NCBI RefSeq assembly: GCF_000599985.1
Contig: NZ_CP007445.1
Location: 1,302,001 to 1,366,000, forward strand
Source: Gilliamella apicola
GTDB lineage: Bacteria > Pseudomonadota > Gammaproteobacteria > Enterobacterales > Orbaceae
Reading direction: 5' to 3'
DNA length: 64,000 nucleotides
Under the pieces are notes generated by a model. The model did not search any database, had not been told where the DNA came from, and saw only the letters and a program-made list of their open reading frames with translations. This document shows, piece by piece, positions 63,618 to 64,000 of this stretch (position 1 is the stretch's first letter; the number at the start of each line of letters is the position of its first letter). Made by a program: the position numbers and the translations under genes.

Positions 63618-63745
63618 TTCATCTGCTCAATACCAAAAATTGTTTAGGATGCATTAATTATTATTTATTTAAATATTTGCCGTTCAAATAAACCGATCAT
63701 AGCTATTTTAATTAGGCTAATACTACTGCTATTATCAATTAAGCA

Positions 63746-63767
63746 TTCTTAATTATTTAATTAAGAA
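63746..63767. repeat. Inverted repeat between convergent msrB and lptG
   Basis: TTCTTAATTA-TT-TAATTAAGAA, perfect 10-base arms inside GCA..CGC flanks, between the ends of two convergent genes. It may act as a weak terminator in both directions; no T run is present. Confidence 0.45.
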
Positions 63768-63835
63768 CGCCTGTATATGATTTCAAATTTTTAACTGTCT
63801 ATTTATTTAAAGAACATCAGCATGCAATGATATAC

Positions 63836-64000
63836 TTAATTTTTTCTTTTAAACAAAATATAGCTAATTAAAAGAAATACCAGACTAGTTACCATAGAGC
63901 CCAATATAGGATATACCCCGACTACAATGCTGGCTTGAGCAAAAAGGTTATCAGCAATATAGAAGATAAATCCAAAACTGATACCAATAATCACTCTCAC
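63836..64000 (-). CDS. lptG: LPS export ABC transporter permease LptG, C-terminal part
   Basis: 54 codons on the minus strand up to the window edge: RVIIGISFGFIFYIADNLFA, then QASIVVGVYPILGSMVTSLV and FLLISYILFKRKN, TAA at 63836-63838. This is the last two helices of a YjgP/YjgQ permease; the pattern R-x-x-I-G-x-x-x-G-F-x-x-Y and P-x-x-G-x-x-x-x-S-x-x-F-x-x-I is LptG-like. LptG with LptB and LptF extracts lipopolysaccharide from the inner membrane. The rest is outside the window. Confidence 0.75.
   Translation of the reverse strand: MRVIIGISFGFIFYIADNLFAQASIVVGVYPILGSMVTSLVFLLISYILFKRKN

Overview
The window is very AT-rich and bacterial. The conserved genes read as gammaproteobacterial with closest recall to enteric proteins (YdiM/YdiN, YdiB, AroD, AroL, YbiI, MsrA/MsrB, an LptG C-terminus). 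The AT bias together with many small toxin-immunity genes suggests an Orbales gut symbiont such as Gilliamella. That assignment is inference from memory of sequence style, not a database result.

Layout. (1) 1-17.1 kb is an accessory region of orphan immunity-type genes. Most are preceded by the decayed C-terminal tip of a toxin, and three decayed Rhs core ends (near 6.9, 9.3 and 12.2 kb) show that it is a scrap yard of Rhs tip/immunity cassettes. It also holds a leucine-rich-repeat-like gene, a mosaic tandem triplication of one immunity gene, an IS3-family (IS407 group) element with a TGAA target duplication, and an older shattered IS3-type transposase. (2) 17.4-33.1 kb carries LysR, ArsR and TetR regulators, EamA and MFS exporters, a second IS407-type copy without target duplication, a truncated AfsA-like hotdog gene, several decayed genes, and an extra GAPDH with a TetR gene. 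Two matching palindromes sit in the divergent GAPDH/exporter promoter region. (3) 34.6-47.1 kb is a hydroaromatic (quinate/shikimate) cluster: LysR, aldo/keto reductase, AroL with a perfect TyrR box, two YdiM/YdiN-type transporters, a TIM-barrel protein, YdiB, AroD, an SDR and a large FMN/FAD/4Fe-4S reductase of the dienoyl/enoate reductase type. (4) 47.3-60.2 kb contains a SnoaL-like pseudogene, MmcQ/YjbR, a duplicated TetR-HPP module in which each copy has lost a different gene, an MFS gene cut by an IS150-group element (TAA duplication), a DNA alkylation repair group (AraC-Ogt fusion, DUF1848, frameshifted AlkD) and LysR/EamA genes. (5) 60.9-64 kb carries DUF421, YbiI, an MsrA-cytochrome b561-MsrB operon and the 3' end of lptG, returning to conserved chromosome.

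How it may work together. The 34.6-47.1 kb cluster can import quinate/shikimate, oxidise them (YdiB), interconvert dehydroquinate and dehydroshikimate (AroD) and feed aroL; the SDR and the enoate-reductase-like flavoprotein suggest further, possibly reductive, conversion of the ring. The GAPDH-TetR/exporter module looks like resistance by an insensitive target copy plus efflux. At least five genes are broken by exactly one missing base in an A/T homopolymer. This must be checked against raw reads, because it could be decay, slippage-based phase variation or a sequencing artefact. No tRNA, rRNA or CRISPR array was seen.
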